From: Micromussa lordhowensis | Taxonomy: Eukaryota; Cnidaria; Anthozoa; Scleractinia; Lobophylliidae | Assembly: GCA_964020085.1 (NCBI GenBank) | Contig: OZ026605.1 | Coordinates: forward strand, 7,041,328-7,105,327 | DNA: 64,000 nucleotides | Reading direction: 5' to 3' | Part shown: positions 61,864 through 64,000 of the stretch, one piece after another | How positions within the stretch are numbered: position 1 is the stretch's first letter | Layout of the letters: the number at the start of each line of letters is the position of its first letter | The notes under the pieces: model-generated | Database searches by the model: none | Told to the model about the DNA's origin: nothing | What the model saw: only the letters and a program-made list of their open reading frames with translations | Translations under genes and position numbers: made by a program

Positions 61864-62274
61864 GAGACGTATACACCCTATTGTCTTCATTGTTCACCAC
61901 CAAATTTTCTTCCGCGCGCCAGTTCAATAATCATATTGAATTATTTTCACTGAACCTTTTTTAGATGAAATCCGTGAGCGCCAAATGCAAAGTTTGAGAA
62001 AGAAAACAGACAAAATCCCACTTAATCAAATTTCAATTGTTTATTTTCTACACGCATGCTTGTTTACAGAATCATTTTCATGGACGAGTACTATCCATCC
62101 GGGTGTTTTCTGCGAACGTTAACTACTTTTCAGTTATTGATTTGTTATAGCCTGTTCAGGATTTTTTTTAGATAGAGTTTGTGGTGAACAAGAAAATGTG
62201 AAATGCTTCGGCAGCGCACTATACGCGTAGCAGTGAAAACAGTAAGAAGGCATAATATATATCCCGATTCCGAG

Positions 62275-62345
62275 ATTGTCTAATCGACGTGGGTGGGTGG
62301 GTCGTGGTTTGGTGAGTCGTGGGTCGTGGGTCCGAGATCCCCCGT
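62275..62345. repeat. G-rich degenerate simple repeat
   Basis: Runs of GTGGGTGGGTGGGTCGTGG and GTCGTGGGTCGTGGGTCC dominate the plus strand. The four G-tracts near 62289-62305 could form a G-quadruplex. The open frame across it on the minus strand is a product of the repeat. Confidence 0.55.
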
Positions 62346-62814
62346 GTATACACACCATGGCCATGTATACATACTTTTACGCTGGTTCAAATGCCCTCTC
62401 GCAACAGCGGTTTTGTCCGCGATCTCTTTCTAACGTGTACACTGGGTGACTCTTAAGGAATTGTGCCAAAGATGTTACGTTAACAATATGTCAGTGGTTC
62501 ACATTTTCTTATTTATTTTACTTTTTTAACAACGACTGGAAATTCTCGAAACAGTCAAGAACTTACAATAACTTTCATCTAAATATCTTTTTTCCTTTGC
62601 CGATGTGTGGTACCTATTCACGCTGAAGAGATATATCGCTTCGAAGTCAGGGTTTTGAAGAGATTGATTTGCGAAGCGTAACTTTGGTGTGACTTCATAA
62701 TGCGAAATTTGTGTTAATCCTGAAGAAAAAATATACGGAAATGCTCATTTTTTCGACAATTAAAATGAATATAAACTTCTATATGTTTCGAACTCAATTT
62801 CTTGTGAAAAAAGA

Positions 62815-64000
62815 TTATTTTTGACGACTGCTGGATTTTAATTTTTTTCTCGCGAAATTGGTGTACGAAAATGAGTTAAAACTCGCAATTCTTTGTGTTT
62901 TAATTAAAGATTCAGGGTGAGGCATTTTGAGGCCAGCATCTTCATATTCATTAATTAAGACCAATCTCTTGATTTTGTCTTTGCATCTCCACACAAAATT
63001 GAATATCACAGAATTTATGCTTTTAATTATATCCTTATCAAAGGAAATAAGAGAGGCTCGATACATAAACTTAGGCATAGCGAATGTTTTGACTAATTGA
63101 ATTTTACCAGTTAGTGTTAAGTTTCTCCATTGACAGCAACTTAAAGACGTTTTTACTGACTTTAAAGTTAAATCGAAGTTGAGCTCTATACTTTTATGCT
63201 GATCATAAGTAAAAAAGATACCTAGTATTTAAATGGCTCGTTCACCTTGTTTATATCGAGAACCGTTCGATAAGCTTCCTAACCAGTAGGCTTCTTTTTT
63301 GTCCATAGAGTCTAAGCCCTGAACATTCGCCATAAGTTTTCAATAAAAAACTAAGTGAGTCGTAAGATTTCTTATCACGTAAAAGGTTTGTTAAGTCAAC
63401 TGTGAAGGCCATGCACTTGATTTCTTTGTCTTCTACAACTATGCCTTTTATATCTTGATTCTGCTTGATAGCTGTAAAGAGGGTTTCCAGAGCTAAAATA
63501 AATAAATAGGGCGAGAAAGGGTCTCCCTGTCTAACCCCTCTTCTGATTGAAAAGAGAGGAGTTGCTACTCCATTAATCATAATGCAGCTCGATATATTAG
63601 TATACAAAAGACGTACCCACTTAATAAAGGATTCTCCAAAATTGAACTTTTCCCAGGTCTTGAAAAGAAAGTTCCAACTTAAGGAGTCAAACGATTTCTC
63701 AAAGTCGTTGGTTACCATGAGACAGGGGTTATCGTATAACACTCTCCGCCTTTGAAAGAACCCCTTGACAAATTTGTCATCCTCATTTAAAACTGGCAAA
63801 CGACATTGGTCAAGAAATGCATCGCTTGCATTGTTATGGTTGGTTGAGATGCGGTTACAGTACAATTCAGTATAGACGTCTTACAAATGTGATGAAATTT
63901 AATTTGCCGCCTTTGTCAAAAGGTTTGCGAACGCAGGAGTTGCTCGTCTTTCTACTTTGTAAATTTAAGATATATTTGTTATTTTTCTCACCGTGTTCAT
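62815..64000 (-). pseudogene. L1-like LINE reverse transcriptase, inactivated, continues beyond the window
   Basis: Read on the minus strand from 64000, the segment begins with a pre-RT region (EKNNKYILNLQSRKTSNSC, about 63982-63926). It passes through LPVLNEDDKF and then jumps, apparently by deletion, into RT motifs: NDFEKSFDSLSW (residues 53-64 of the 63865-63251 frame) and RRGVRQGDPFSPYLFILALE (108-127). The catalytic FADD box reads FTVD (63406-63395), so the first Asp is replaced by Val. A frameshift near 63290 moves the frame to KKEAYWLGSLSNGS. A downstream frame from about 63226 runs ILGIFFTYD, then TLTGKIQLVKTFAMPKFMYR, then LIKTQRIASF, ending at 62815. The element's 5' end lies off the window. 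It cannot encode an active RT. Confidence 0.88.

Noticed and set aside
62134..62364. Minus-strand 76-aa open frame containing SRTHDPRLTKPRPTHP
   Set aside because: The distinctive peptide comes from the G-rich simple repeat at 62275-62345.

Overview
The window looks like nuclear DNA from an anthozoan cnidarian, most likely a stony coral. The reasons are AT-rich and mostly non-coding sequence, no operon-like layout, two intronless Zic-family zinc-finger genes, and a mix of tRNA-derived SINE, palindromic MITE-like elements, a Crypton-type tyrosine-recombinase relic and an L1-like LINE. The species cannot be fixed from the sequence alone.

Only two intact protein-coding genes can be supported. 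Both encode Zic transcription factors, and both lie on the minus strand in tandem: 15844-14432 (470 aa) and 50872-49619 (417 aa). Each carries five C2H2 fingers, with the Zic-type C-x-W signature in fingers 1 and 2, uninterrupted in a single exon. Outside the fingers they have diverged strongly. They share a short HNMF motif and a C-terminal EWY/EWF motif, so they are old tandem paralogues rather than a recent duplicate.

Layout: 1-6.3 kb is a cluster of palindromic or foldback elements and one SINE. 6.3-14.4 kb is empty apart from a short TA-flanked MITE. 14.4-15.8 kb is Zic copy 1. 15.8-49.6 kb is a 33.8-kb gene desert. In its middle (about 31.5-37 kb) lies a degenerate minisatellite of about 41 bp, partly organised as ~121-bp trimers and broken up by a MITE and a SINE fragment. 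The same desert also holds a 180-bp triplication (41.2 kb) and a TIR element (43.6 kb). 49.6-50.9 kb is Zic copy 2. 50.9-60.2 kb is featureless. 60.2-64 kb is a transposon graveyard: a Crypton pseudogene, two palindromic elements, and an inactivated LINE that runs off the right edge.

No rRNA, canonical tRNA, CRISPR or operon was seen. No new multi-gene system was found. The points most worth a second look are the linked Zic pair and its desert, the near-perfect 390-bp hairpin at 5.55-5.94 kb, and the 41-bp/121-bp minisatellite.
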